From positions 1-64,000 of the forward strand of contig NZ_CP178543.1 of the NCBI RefSeq assembly GCF_047276495.1: a DNA stretch of 64,000 bases, written 5' to 3'. Position 1 is the first letter of the stretch, and each line of letters begins with the position of its first letter. This stretch comes from Capilliphycus salinus (lineage in GTDB: Bacteria; Cyanobacteriota; Cyanobacteriia; Cyanobacteriales; Microcoleaceae). Positions 1-8,842 of this stretch are shown one piece after another. The position numbers and the translations under genes are program-made. The notes under the pieces were generated by a model, which saw only the letters and a program-made list of their open reading frames with translations, made no database searches and was not told where the DNA came from.

Positions 1-238
1 GATGTCTTTCCCGATCTTATTTAGGTTAACTTTTGGCCTAAATCTCCTTGGGGAAAACCAACGCGATCGCCCCAGTTGTCCTGTTTTTCCAGTTCGCACT
101 GGATAGGACTTGTAAACTGGACGATCGCTTAGATAAAATAGGATGGAACGATCAGGGTGTCAGAACTGAATTCTTTTTAGAAATCATCTCTTTTTCGGAC
201 TCAGTGAATCTCTTTCTACCTCTTAAATTTGTCAGCCC

Positions 239-721
239 ATGATCGAAGAAACCTCTATTATCTATCCCGCTAAAACTCAGCGTTCTTCCCAACTTCAGCA
301 TGAAGTGATTATTCTCGATCTCGAAACGGAAGAATACTACGGTTCTCAATGGGTGGGAGCGACTATTTGGATACTGCTGTCTCAACCCCGTACGGTTAAG
401 GAACTTCGCGAGGCGATTTTATCCAGATATCAGGTCGATCCTCATCGCTGCGATCGCGATTTAATGGATTTTATATTACAACTCCAAGCCAATGGATTGA
501 TTGAACTGCATCCTTCTCCTTCTCCGGTTTCTTTAATACTCTATCGGGTTAGCCGCAAAGTGGAAAAGTTATTGAATAAGATTCTCAATCCCGAGCCAAG
601 TTGGGTAAACCCCTATCGGAAATTATCGGCTACAGCGGGAGTAACGATGATGTCTAAACTCCCCTATCAAACGCCGGTTTTAACCTATTGTGGCTCCAAC
701 TATCCCTCGTTTTACGGCTAA
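239..721 (+). CDS. PqqD-like (RRE fold) protein with a C-terminal lasso-leader-like tail
   Basis: Protein of 160 residues. Residues about 20-95 have the layout of PqqD-type RiPP recognition elements: an early acidic beta strand, a Trp-Ile-Leu-Leu segment, an Arg-Thr-Val-Lys-Glu-Leu helix, then a Gln-Val-Asp...Asp-Leu-Met-Asp-Phe helix ending in Leu-Gln-Ala-Asn-Gly-Leu-Ile. Such domains bind leader peptides and hand them to modifying enzymes. The last 24 residues, after Met-Met at codons 137-138, contain YQTPVLTYCG, which fits the YxxPxLxxxG pattern of lasso-peptide leaders. That pattern is normally found on the precursor and not on the RRE protein. The ATG at 647 has its own GGGAG at 637-641, so the tail could also be made separately. 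No cyclase or protease gene lies nearby in the window. The RRE assignment is from pattern only. Confidence 0.6.
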   Translation: MIEETSIIYPAKTQRSSQLQHEVIILDLETEEYYGSQWVGATIWILLSQPRTVKELREAILSRYQVDPHRCDRDLMDFILQLQANGLIELHPSPSPVSLILYRVSRKVEKLLNKILNPEPSWVNPYRKLSATAGVTMMSKLPYQTPVLTYCGSNYPSFYG

Positions 722-732
722 TGAAAAACCGG

Positions 733-2421
733 TTATTTCAGTCGAATAAATACCGTTGCTTTGGCAACACCTTCTACTGCTCCGGCGCTACTAATCGTTA
801 GCGATCGCAAGTGATCGAAAAACGGTTTTGCCGATAATTCTAACAATTTTAACAAGGGAATTTGCTGTTTGATAAACCCAACGCTTGAAGACCAGTTTAA
901 AAAGAAATAACCATCATTAACGGTGGGTAAACGGTCAAAGGCGATGCGAAATTCTGGATCGTCGAGTAAACTTTCCTCGGAAACCAAATTCAGCGCTCGA
1001 TCCATTGCTTCGACAGAGGTGGTGAAAATTTCATACTCTCCGACGGTCGCATGAACTCCTTTAGGTTTGGCTTGCAATACTGAGGGGTTAATATCTGGGT
1101 TGTTTACGGTATCAGGTAAGGGACTTATGGTTGTCCAAGCCGTGAGGGTGCGTTCACCGAGTTCAAAAGTTCCTACACTGTACCCCTCCTCTGTCGCGAG
1201 TTCATCTAAATGTTGAACTGCGGTGGATGCTTGAGGAGAAAGACGCGAAGCCACAAAAATCCAATCCGGTTTTTGGGGTTGCTGTTCGGCTACAGGGGGG
1301 ATCATTGCTAAAGCATATTCTCCTGTCACCCAACTAAAGAGATCTGAGGGTAAATCTAAACCCCAAATTTCTTTAATCACAGCTATGGGCTGATTAACTA
1401 AATTTTCCAATACAGAATTTCGGGATATCGTTGTCGATAACTGTTCCCACAAATGATTGAGATCGCTTCCGGCGATCGCCAAACCCGTTTTACCGGTAAT
1501 ATATTTCCAAGCTTCTATAGGTTCGTCTAGTAAAGGTTGAACTGATTTTCCTTCTTCGTCTGTTACCTTCACCAAGGCGGTTTCTGCTAATAATCCTTGG
1601 GGACTCAAACCGATAGATAGGGTTAAAGTCGGTTGAGCGGGGAGATTAACCCCGGGATTTTCCCAGTCTAAACCCCAACGCCCCAAATTGACAAACGCCA
1701 AACCCACCCGACTCCCAGATAGTTGTTTCAATGATTGTTGATAAGCCGGAGACTGGCTTAAACTTAAACTGGAGGCTTGAACGTTATTGATGGCTTCTCG
1801 CAACAGTTTCGGGGAATTGGCGACCAAGACAAAACGATTAAAAATTGCCGTGCTTAAAACCCTCGATCCGTTTTCCGGGGGTTGGCGGTAGGTGAGTTTA
1901 ACGCCTTTGTAGGGTTGTGAAACCACATCGACCCCTTCGGACTGCTGTTTTTGCCAAAATTGATTTATGGTGGTTGTGGCGAGTTGGATATCAGCCGCAG
2001 ATAAAACAAATAAATAGCCGAGTTGTTCGCCATTTTTGAGGTTGCGATCGATATCGGTGGTCATCAACGCCAGGGTGGTTTCATTGCCCAACCAGGGCTG
2101 AATATCACGATTGTAGTTGAGATCGGTATTGGCGAGGAGGGTTTTTTTAATTTGGTTAAATTCGGCGTGCGATCGCGGACGGTCTCGGGGTGGGGTAAGA
2201 ACCTGTTGAAAGGCTTCGATGCGATCAGGATTCACCAGCAATGATACCATCACCGGAACGGTTTTGGGGACAAAGATCGCGGCGGTTGGTGTGGTTGTGA
2301 CTCCCCCCGTTACCGCAGCGAGTGGACTTTCACCCAATAACTTGTAAAATGTACCGATACCCAGTAGCAGGATCGCCACTGAAGTGACGGCTAAAAATGT
2401 AAAAAAGGAACGAAGCTTCAT
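733..2421 (-). CDS. DUF3352 domain-containing membrane-anchored protein
   Basis: 562 residues. An N-terminal uncleaved signal or membrane anchor lies at about residues 5-28, followed by a threonine-rich linker and a large periplasmic or lumenal domain. The composition (repeated LxxNTDLNYNxDIxPWLG-type and FVLVANSPxLLREAI-type segments) matches the cyanobacterial DUF3352 family, whose biochemical role is not established. The C-terminus is beta-rich and ends with a 'FLNWSSS' region and a basic last residue. The gene faces away from the UbiB-like gene and converges on the PqqD-like gene with an 11-base gap. Function is unknown. The family call rests on overall pattern and length. Confidence 0.72.
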   Translation of the reverse strand: MKLRSFFTFLAVTSVAILLLGIGTFYKLLGESPLAAVTGGVTTTPTAAIFVPKTVPVMVSLLVNPDRIEAFQQVLTPPRDRPRSHAEFNQIKKTLLANTDLNYNRDIQPWLGNETTLALMTTDIDRNLKNGEQLGYLFVLSAADIQLATTTINQFWQKQQSEGVDVVSQPYKGVKLTYRQPPENGSRVLSTAIFNRFVLVANSPKLLREAINNVQASSLSLSQSPAYQQSLKQLSGSRVGLAFVNLGRWGLDWENPGVNLPAQPTLTLSIGLSPQGLLAETALVKVTDEEGKSVQPLLDEPIEAWKYITGKTGLAIAGSDLNHLWEQLSTTISRNSVLENLVNQPIAVIKEIWGLDLPSDLFSWVTGEYALAMIPPVAEQQPQKPDWIFVASRLSPQASTAVQHLDELATEEGYSVGTFELGERTLTAWTTISPLPDTVNNPDINPSVLQAKPKGVHATVGEYEIFTTSVEAMDRALNLVSEESLLDDPEFRIAFDRLPTVNDGYFFLNWSSSVGFIKQQIPLLKLLELSAKPFFDHLRSLTISSAGAVEGVAKATVFIRLK

Positions 2422-2459
2422 AGGAAGATGTGACCATTAGGGCATTCAACAGGGTGGCT

Positions 2460-2595
2460 CACCAGTTTTACAGTCACCAGTCACCAGTCACCAGTCACCA
2501 GTTTTTAGAGTCACCAGTTTTACAGTCACCAGTCACCAGTCACCAGTCACCAGTTTTTACAGTCACCAGTGATAACAGTTTACAGTAAACAGTTT
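2460..2595. repeat. nested heptamer tandem repeat (CCAGTCA units)
   Basis: The heptamer CCAGTCA is repeated in two blocks of about four units. Each block is framed by TTTTACAGTCACC on the left and CCAGTTTTT on the right, giving a higher-order period of about 52 bases, and degenerate CAGTTTACAGTAAACAG sequence follows. This is a short tandemly repeated repetitive (STRR) array of the kind known from filamentous cyanobacteria. It sits in the divergent intergenic region between the DUF3352 gene and the UbiB-like gene. A GCTTCTGCT repeat lies just downstream. No spacers are present, so it is not CRISPR. Confidence 0.85.
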
Positions 2596-2728
2596 CTCCC
2601 CCGCTTCTGCTGCTTCTGCTGCTTCCCCACCTCCAAACTTGCGACTTGGTGACTTCTGCCTATTGCCTGTTATGATTGGAGCGGTTCGGTTCGAGTTAGA
2701 ATTAACAAGACTCCCCATCAACCTTTGT

Positions 2729-4405
2729 ATGCTCATCAAGACGTCTCCTAAACCCCTGCGTTGGCAGCGAACCCGATATTCTCCCCTCACCCGACAAATT
2801 GATGTATTTACTGCTGCCGGGAAATTTATTTTCTTCCTGTGGTGGGATCGGTTTGTAATTAATAATAGCTCTTTACAAAAGCGAAAACGCGCTCAATGGT
2901 TGGTGAAAACTATGCTCGATCTCGGCCCAACTTTTATTAAAATTGGGCAAGCTTTATCGACTCGGGCGGATATTTTACCGACAGAATATGTCGAAGAATT
3001 AGAAAAGTTACAGGATAAAGTTCCTCCGTTTCCAACGCCTGAAGCGATCGCAATTATTGAGTCGGAATTGGGAAATTCATTGTTTAGTTTATATCGGGAT
3101 TTTAACGAACGTCCGTTGGCGGCCGCCAGTCTCGGACAAGTTCACAAAGCGAGACTGCACACGGGAGAAGATGTGGTTGTTAAGGTTCAACGTCCGGGTT
3201 TAAAACAATTGTTTGATTTGGATGTGGAAGCGATTCGGAAAATTGTCAGATTTTGTTATCGATATTTTGACTGGGCGAAAATTTATGATATTGATGCCAT
3301 TTATAACGAGTTTTTTATTATCCTGTATCAAGAAATTGATTATATTAAAGAGGGAAAAAATGCCGATAGGTTTAGAGAAAATTTTAAGAGCTATCCCGAT
3401 ATTGTCGTCCCTAAAATTTATTGGGACTATTCGAGTCATAAGGTTTTAACAATGGAATATTTGCCCGGAGTTAAAATCGATAACCGCAAACAAATTGAAG
3501 CTTTGGGTCTGGATATAAAACGGATTAACCAAATTGGGATTTGTTGCTATCTCAAACAAATTTTGCAGGATGGTTTCTTTCAAGCCGATCCCCATCCGGG
3601 TAATATTGCGATCAACCGCCAGGGAAGTCTAATTTTTTATGATTTTGGGATGATGGCTGAGATTAAATCCCTGGAAAAAGATGAAATGATTAGAACCTTT
3701 TTCGCGGTGATGAGGAAAGATACGGATGTGGTTTTAGATAGTTTGATTAGAATTGGTTTAATTGACCCCATTCCGGATATGACGCCGGTGCGGAGATTGG
3801 TTCGGTTTTTACTGGAGGAGTTTACGGAAAAACCGATTGATTTTCAAGCCTTTAATCAACTCAAAGAAGAAGTTTATGTCATGTTTGAACAACAACCGTT
3901 TCGGCTACCGGCTGAGATGACGTTTATTTTAAAGTCTTTAACCACTTTAGATGGCATTGCCAGGGCTTTAGATCCGAAGTATAATCTAGTGGCGAGTGCG
4001 AGTCCTTTTGTGAAAAGTTTAACGACGCTTCCGGGTCAAACCAATAGTCTCGGAGAATTGGCAAAACAAGCGAGAGAATTTGTTAAATTTAAACTGCAAC
4101 AACCGAGTAAGTCTGAACAGTTAATTCGCCGCATTGAACAGCGGATCGAAGAAGGAGAATTGCGGGTTAGAGTGCGATCGGTCGAGAGCGAACGTGCGCT
4201 CAGACGGGTGAATTTAGCCCTAAAAAGCCTGATTCATGCCTGTTGGACTGGATTTGCTTCTTTGTGTGGAATTGCCCTGTTAATTGGCAATTATAACGGC
4301 TGGGCGATCGCCATTTTTGCGGTGTCGGGATTCGGTTTATTTTTGTTTTTGCGATCAATCATTAATCTTTCGATTCGAGAACGATTAGATCGTATGGCAG
4401 AATAA
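2729..4405 (+). CDS. ABC1/UbiB (AarF) family atypical protein kinase
   Basis: 558 residues from the ATG at 2729. The frame is open further upstream to 2639, but that part runs out of repeat DNA and lacks family similarity. Hallmarks of the UbiB/ADCK atypical kinase fold are visible: KIGQ at about 71-74, the alanine-rich AAAS loop at 131-134, a VVKVQRPG strand with the catalytic-type Lys near 152, DPHPGN at about 287-292 and DFG at 305-307. Two hydrophobic segments at the C-terminus (about 510-550) suggest membrane attachment. Family members support prenylquinone biosynthesis, and cyanobacteria carry several paralogues. Which quinone or lipid this one serves cannot be told. Confidence 0.88.
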   Translation: MLIKTSPKPLRWQRTRYSPLTRQIDVFTAAGKFIFFLWWDRFVINNSSLQKRKRAQWLVKTMLDLGPTFIKIGQALSTRADILPTEYVEELEKLQDKVPPFPTPEAIAIIESELGNSLFSLYRDFNERPLAAASLGQVHKARLHTGEDVVVKVQRPGLKQLFDLDVEAIRKIVRFCYRYFDWAKIYDIDAIYNEFFIILYQEIDYIKEGKNADRFRENFKSYPDIVVPKIYWDYSSHKVLTMEYLPGVKIDNRKQIEALGLDIKRINQIGICCYLKQILQDGFFQADPHPGNIAINRQGSLIFYDFGMMAEIKSLEKDEMIRTFFAVMRKDTDVVLDSLIRIGLIDPIPDMTPVRRLVRFLLEEFTEKPIDFQAFNQLKEEVYVMFEQQPFRLPAEMTFILKSLTTLDGIARALDPKYNLVASASPFVKSLTTLPGQTNSLGELAKQAREFVKFKLQQPSKSEQLIRRIEQRIEEGELRVRVRSVESERALRRVNLALKSLIHACWTGFASLCGIALLIGNYNGWAIAIFAVSGFGLFLFLRSIINLSIRERLDRMAE

Positions 4406-4410
4406 AGAAA

Positions 4411-4450
4411 GGGAACAGGCAACAGGGAACAGGCAACAGGGAACAGGCAA
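4411..4450. repeat. short tandem repeat (about 14-base GGGAACAGGCAACA units)
   Basis: About three copies of a GGGAACAGGCAACA unit lie directly after the UbiB-like stop codon. This is another STRR-type intergenic array. Its unit differs from the array at 2460, so the two are not copies of each other. Confidence 0.75.
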
Positions 4451-4475
4451 GAGTTTTTTCTGACTTCTGAACTCC

Positions 4476-4533
4476 GGGGCGGGTTTACATAAATTGTTTC
4501 TGGGAAGACACAGATTTTTGCGGAACCCGCCCC
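4476..4533. repeat. dispersed inverted-repeat element with GGGGCGGGTT arms
   Basis: Perfect 10-base arms, GGGGCGGGTT at 4476-4485 and AACCCGCCCC at 4524-4533, enclose a 38-base loop. Closely related arms occur in the element at 5960-6073, so this looks like a small dispersed family of non-coding elements. It lies between the UbiB-like gene and miaE and ends about 55 bases before the miaE start. Confidence 0.7.
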
Positions 4534-4586
4534 TACTGAACTTCTTTCTTCTTCAAAGGATACTTATCTTTTTTCAGGATAGCATT

Positions 4587-5186
4587 ATGAATACAAACAC
4601 GACTCCTCGAATTAAATTTATCAAAGAACCGACTTCTGAGGCTTGGCTTGAAAAGGCTTTGGCTAATTTAGATGTTATTTTATTGGATCATTCTCACTGC
4701 GAACGGAAAGCGGCGGGAGTGGCTTTAAATTTAATGTTTCGCTATCCTTCGAGTACCAAATTAGTCCGAACTTTAACGGCAATTGCGGCTGAAGAATTAC
4801 AACATTTTGAACAAGTTAATCAATGGTTAGAACGGCGGGGAGTTCCTTTGGCTCCTTTGGATGCGCCGCCCTATGGTTCGGAATTAAACAAGCAAATTCG
4901 CCGCCACGAACCGCAACGAATGCTAGATTTTCTGTTAGTTTATAGTTTGATTGAAGCCCGCAGTCACGAACGTTTGGGCTTGCTGGGGGCGCACTGTCCG
5001 GATGCGGAATTGGCGAAGTTTTATCGGGGGTTAATGGCATCAGAAGCTCGACATTATGGCTCTTATTGGGTTTTGGCGACGACTTATTTTGATACGGATG
5101 TTGTTAACGAACGCTTGGAGGAATTATCAGAAATTGAGAGTAATATTCTCTCGACTCCGTTTCCTAAGCCGAGAATTCACAGTTAG
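4587..5186 (+). CDS. miaE: tRNA-(ms2io6A37) hydroxylase MiaE
   Basis: 199 residues from the ATG at 4587. The frame is open to 4494, but that stretch lies in the upstream inverted-repeat element. MiaE is a non-haem di-iron monooxygenase that hydroxylates the isopentenyl group of 2-methylthio-isopentenyl-adenosine at tRNA position 37. Ligands of a ferritin-like di-iron site are visible: Glu39 (HCERKA), Glu70 and His73 (EELQH), Glu123 (EARSHER), and Glu153 and His156 (EARHYGSY). Length and motif order match the family. It stands alone between repeat DNA and a GNAT gene 32 bases downstream. Confidence 0.9.
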   Translation: MNTNTTPRIKFIKEPTSEAWLEKALANLDVILLDHSHCERKAAGVALNLMFRYPSSTKLVRTLTAIAAEELQHFEQVNQWLERRGVPLAPLDAPPYGSELNKQIRRHEPQRMLDFLLVYSLIEARSHERLGLLGAHCPDAELAKFYRGLMASEARHYGSYWVLATTYFDTDVVNERLEELSEIESNILSTPFPKPRIHS

Positions 5187-5218
5187 TTTTTGAGCGATAA
5201 AATAGCGAAAAAAGAAGG

Positions 5219-5707
5219 ATGAAAACTGAGTATAAAGGGTTTATTATTCGCTCCTGGGAAGCGGGCGATCGCGAAGTTGCTTTTAATTTAATTGCGTCGG
5301 TTTTGGCTGAATATGGGTTGGGATGCGAACCGACGGGAGCGGATGAAGATGTTTACAATGTGGAGAAATTCTACCAGCAAACTGGCGGTGAATTTTGGGT
5401 GGTTGAACATCAGAATAAAATCGTGGGAACCGCAGCTTATTATCCGATCAAACGGGGTATAAAGGCGGTGGAAATTCGCAAAATGTATTTACTCCCATCT
5501 GTACGGGGAAAAGGCTTGGGGAAGTTTTTATTGAGTCGTTTGGAGGAGACAATACAGGCGAAAGGGTTTCAAGAAGCTTGGATCGAAACGGCGAGTGTTT
5601 TAAAAGAAGCCGTTAAACTCTACGAAAGTCACGGGTATGAACCGACAACGGGAGTCGAAACCGAACGTTGCGATCGCGTTTACAAAAAAGTGCTTTCTAT
5701 AGAATAA
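5219..5707 (+). CDS. GNAT family N-acetyltransferase
   Basis: 162 residues. The acetyl-CoA pyrophosphate-binding motif A is seen as VRGKGLGKFLL at about residues 98-108, preceded by the KMYLLP strand. A C-terminal Lys-Leu-Tyr-Glu-Ser-His-Gly-Tyr segment (motif B) follows and is typical of single-domain GNAT enzymes. The gene starts 32 bases after miaE with AAGAAGGAT directly upstream, so co-transcription with miaE is possible. The acyl acceptor cannot be predicted from sequence. Confidence 0.85.
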   Translation: MKTEYKGFIIRSWEAGDREVAFNLIASVLAEYGLGCEPTGADEDVYNVEKFYQQTGGEFWVVEHQNKIVGTAAYYPIKRGIKAVEIRKMYLLPSVRGKGLGKFLLSRLEETIQAKGFQEAWIETASVLKEAVKLYESHGYEPTTGVETERCDRVYKKVLSIE

Positions 5708-5959
5708 AAATTGATAATTAATTGCTTTTTGGGTTGACTAAGTTGCTTTTAAAAAACCTTCCCCTGATTAGACTAAGCTCATAATAGAGCAAGAACAAAA
5801 GATAGAAAAAGTGAGTGGAAATGAGGGATTACTCTATCCGAGCCGGTGAAGTTTCTGAGGGAAGATTCTACACCGATGGATAAGTTAGATCAAGTATGAT
5901 TTTTGAGAATGTCATCTTGAGCAATCCCCGAGAATTTCAAGCAAAATCGGTTGTATTAT

Positions 5960-6073
5960 GTCCGATTAATCGAGAATCATGATGTAGGGGCGAGTTCGGC
6001 GACTATCTGTGACATCTACTGCTGCATTTGAATAAACCCGCCCCATCCCAATAGGAGAATTAATCAATCGGAC
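5960..6073. repeat. MITE-like element with nested inverted repeats
   Basis: An outer inverted repeat, GTCCGATT at 5960-5967 and AATCGGAC at 6066-6073, surrounds an inner imperfect pair, AGGGGCGAGTT near 5986 and AACCCGCCCC near 6035. The inner arms are nearly those of the element at 4476-4533. The element lies in a 376-base gap between the convergent GNAT and LuxR-type genes. In the rest of that gap (5708-5959) I see no coding signal. There is no transposase, so any mobility would depend on enzymes elsewhere. Confidence 0.6.
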
Positions 6074-6083
6074 ATCCTATGAA

Positions 6084-6449
6084 TTAAGCTTGAAGTAAAT
6101 TACCTTGAATGAGTCGAGCGGTCATTTCCGCCCGAGAATTGACATTGAGTTTTTTAAACACGCGACGTAAATGAGTCGCGACAGTCCAACGACTAATTCC
6201 GAGTTCTTTTCCAATACATTTGTTGGGTAGACCTTGAGCGACCAAACGAGCGATTGACTGTTCACGGGGACTCAAATTAACTGGATCGTAATCTTGAGGA
6301 CGTGAACGAACTAAATAGTAACGAACGCCATTAACATCGGATGCAAATACAATCTCATCAACGGATTCTTCAGTTCGTTGAAAAACTGGAAAGGCAATAG
6401 ACTCATCAACTTGCTTCACAGCTTGTTTCAGCATTTCTTGAATCATCAT
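6084..6449 (-). CDS. small LuxR-type (GerE) helix-turn-helix regulator
   Basis: 121 residues from the ATG at 6449, which has GGGGAAA just upstream. The longer open frame to 6629 has no family similarity in its extra part. Residues about 55-115 form a LuxR C-terminal DNA-binding domain: LSPREQSIARLVAQGL, the recognition helix GISRWTVATHLRRVFKKL, and NSRAEMTARL. The first 50 residues are a short beta-rich domain seen in cyanobacterial small LuxR proteins and not a receiver domain. It lies downstream of a hybrid kinase and a REC-GGDEF gene on the same strand, 285 bases beyond the latter, so it may have its own promoter. Target genes are unknown. Confidence 0.82.
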   Translation of the reverse strand: MMIQEMLKQAVKQVDESIAFPVFQRTEESVDEIVFASDVNGVRYYLVRSRPQDYDPVNLSPREQSIARLVAQGLPNKCIGKELGISRWTVATHLRRVFKKLNVNSRAEMTARLIQGNLLQA

Positions 6450-6733
6450 AATTATTTCCCCTGAGGACAAAAACAGATACACTACGTTAGGTTGGATGTG
6501 AACTAGCCGACCTTGGATGAGAGCTAATCTTGAGTTGTTGATGGATGAGCTAGAGTAGACAAATGAACGACAAAGGATTAGCCAGTAGGTATTGTAGATG
6601 CTCCTGAGAGTGAACAACGGAGATATCATCGGGTTTGACCCCTTCTATAGCTACATATATATCACTTAATATCGCTTATGCAGTTTTGAAGTGATAGGGG
6701 GATGAAAATTGGGTTGTTCTCCGCAAACAGGGG

Positions 6734-8828
6734 TCAAGAAACGAAATATTGATTGCGTCCTTCTTGCTTGGCGGTGTATAATGCTTTGTCGGCCAGGGCG
6801 ACCAACGTACTGGGGAAATTGAGGGAGTTGGGAATCATGCTGCTTATTCCCATACTCAGGGTAACAATATTGCTGACCTCGGATTTTTGATGAAGCAGAC
6901 TGAGATTGCGAATGGTGTGCTGTATCTGTTGAGCAACGATAATTGCTCCTTCTCGGTTGGTATTTGGAAGAACAACCACAAATTCCTCTCCGCCATAACG
7001 GGCGACTAAATCGGGCCGGACGTTTTAAAATTCTTTTAATGGCTTGAGCAATTGAAATTAGACATTGATCTCCGGCTTGATGCCCATAAAAATCATTGTA
7101 GAATTTAAAATAATCAATATCTAATAAAATTAGAGATAAAGGCTGTTGTTCCCGTCCTAAACGCTGCCATTCTTTCTGGAGATAATCATCAAAGTAACGA
7201 CGGTTTGCAATTTGAGTTAAACCGTCGGTATTCGCCAGCAGTTCTAAGGTTTTATTAGCCCGTTGCAAGTCTTTTTCAGCCCGTTTGCGGTCGCTAATAT
7301 CCCGAATCATCATCAAAACTTCATTGTCGTTAACTTTGACAATACGAGCTTCTTCATAATATAATTCTCCATAGACTTCTGTAAAATATTCATAGATTTG
7401 TCGTTCACCTGTTGTTAACGCTTGGCGAACGTAGTGCATTTGTTGTTTGGCAAGCCGCAGGGGTAAGGTTTTATAAATAGATTGTTGAATCTGATAGGAA
7501 ATAGAATCCAACGAGGGGATGTTTCCATTGCAACCAATACTAATACAAATTCCTTCTCCATCAAGACGAATCAGCAGATCGGGAATTGCTTTGATAATTG
7601 CTCGCTGAGTGGCTACATTTTGACAGAGGGCTTCTTCAATTTGTTTGCGATCGCTAATATTAACAATCTGAACGATGAGATAATGGGGACATTTTCGGGT
7701 ATCATACATGAGGGAAAGATTCATCAATCCCCAGATTAATTTTCCGGTTTTGGAGACAAATCGTTTCTCAATTTGATAGCCGGGAATTTCTCCGGCAAAC
7801 ATTTGATGAACTAAGTCGTTATCAATGCCGAGATCGTCGGGAAAAATCAGATCGGCGAGTTGCAATGATAGCAATTGAGATTGAGAATACTCGAACATTT
7901 GACAAAGTGCGGTGTTGACATCGAGAATTTGTCCGAGTATGGATACCAAACACATTCCTGCTGTAATTGTATCAAATGCTCCCCTAAATTTCTCCTCGTT
8001 GCGTCGCAGTTCCTCTTGCATTTGTTGACGGATAAGTTCGTCTTTTTTGCGATCGCTAATATCTTGATGAAAACCGATCATCCGCAGGGGAGTATTATCT
8101 TCTGCCCACACCGCTTGTCCTCTGGCTAATATCCATTTATAATTGCCATCTTTGCAACGCAGACGATATTCAATTTTGTATTCGGAAGTTTGGTGTTGAA
8201 GATAACTATAGAGGAAGGTTAGGACTCGATCGCGATCGTCGGGATGAAGAAGAGTTTTCCAAGCTTCAAAACAATTTTTTATTTCATCATCTGTATAACC
8301 GAGCATTTCTTTCAATGTGATTGACATGAACGCTTCGCCTGTCTGCACATTCCAGTCAAAAATTCCGTCACCGGTTCCTTGCAGTAATAATTGCCAACGT
8401 TCTTCTTGCTGTCGCAATTGTCGATTTTGGGTTTCGAGTTGGTGCAGCAGTTGTTGATGGGCTAAATGTAATTTAATTCTCGCTAAAACTTCTTCGGATT
8501 GATAGGGTTTGGTCACATAGTCTGCACCCCCAACTTCAAAAGCTTTAACCTTATCTAATACTCCATCCAAGGCACTTAAAAAAATAATCGGAATATGAAA
8601 GGTTTTCTCGTCTAATTTTAGCTGTTGACAAACGGCATATCCATCAATATCGGGTAATTTGATATCGAGCATAATTAAATCGGGCGGATGGGCTAAAGCC
8701 GACTGTATCGCGAGTTGTCCTGTGGGGGCAATGCGGGTATGATAACCTTTACTCGATAATATGTTTATTAATAAGCGTAAGTCCGCAGGAGTATCATCAA
8801 CAACCAGAATCTCATTAATTGCAGACAT
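6734..8828 (-). pseudogene. REC-PAS-GGDEF response regulator, frameshifted at the GGDEF active site
   Basis: The reading frame from 8828 encodes a receiver domain (Asp11-Asp12, phospho-acceptor Asp55 in IMLDIKLPD, Lys in TKPYQ), three PAS/PAC domains (about 130-510) and the first half of a GGDEF domain. An extra C in the minus-strand run at 7013-7015 then throws the frame off just before the active site. The correct continuation (DLVARYGGEEFVVVLP...) is in the next frame and ends at 6734. With one base removed the product would be 697 residues with an intact GGEEF diguanylate-cyclase motif. As read, the protein instead runs on in the wrong frame to 6666. The defect may be real or a sequencing error. 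The gene starts 14 bases after the hybrid kinase, so they form an operon. Confidence 0.85.
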
Positions 8829-8842
8829 AGCGATTCTACTCC

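Noticed and set aside
48..242. 64-codon plus-strand frame upstream of the PqqD-like gene
   Set aside because: It has no similarity, overlaps the next gene's start region and includes a HIP1 octamer. It is most likely leader DNA.
2460..2595. Possible CRISPR array
   Set aside because: Units are 7 bases and contiguous, with no unique spacers. No cas gene is present.
6666..6733. Out-of-frame C-terminal tail of the REC-GGDEF frame
   Set aside because: This is nonsense sequence created by the frameshift. The real frame ends at 6734.
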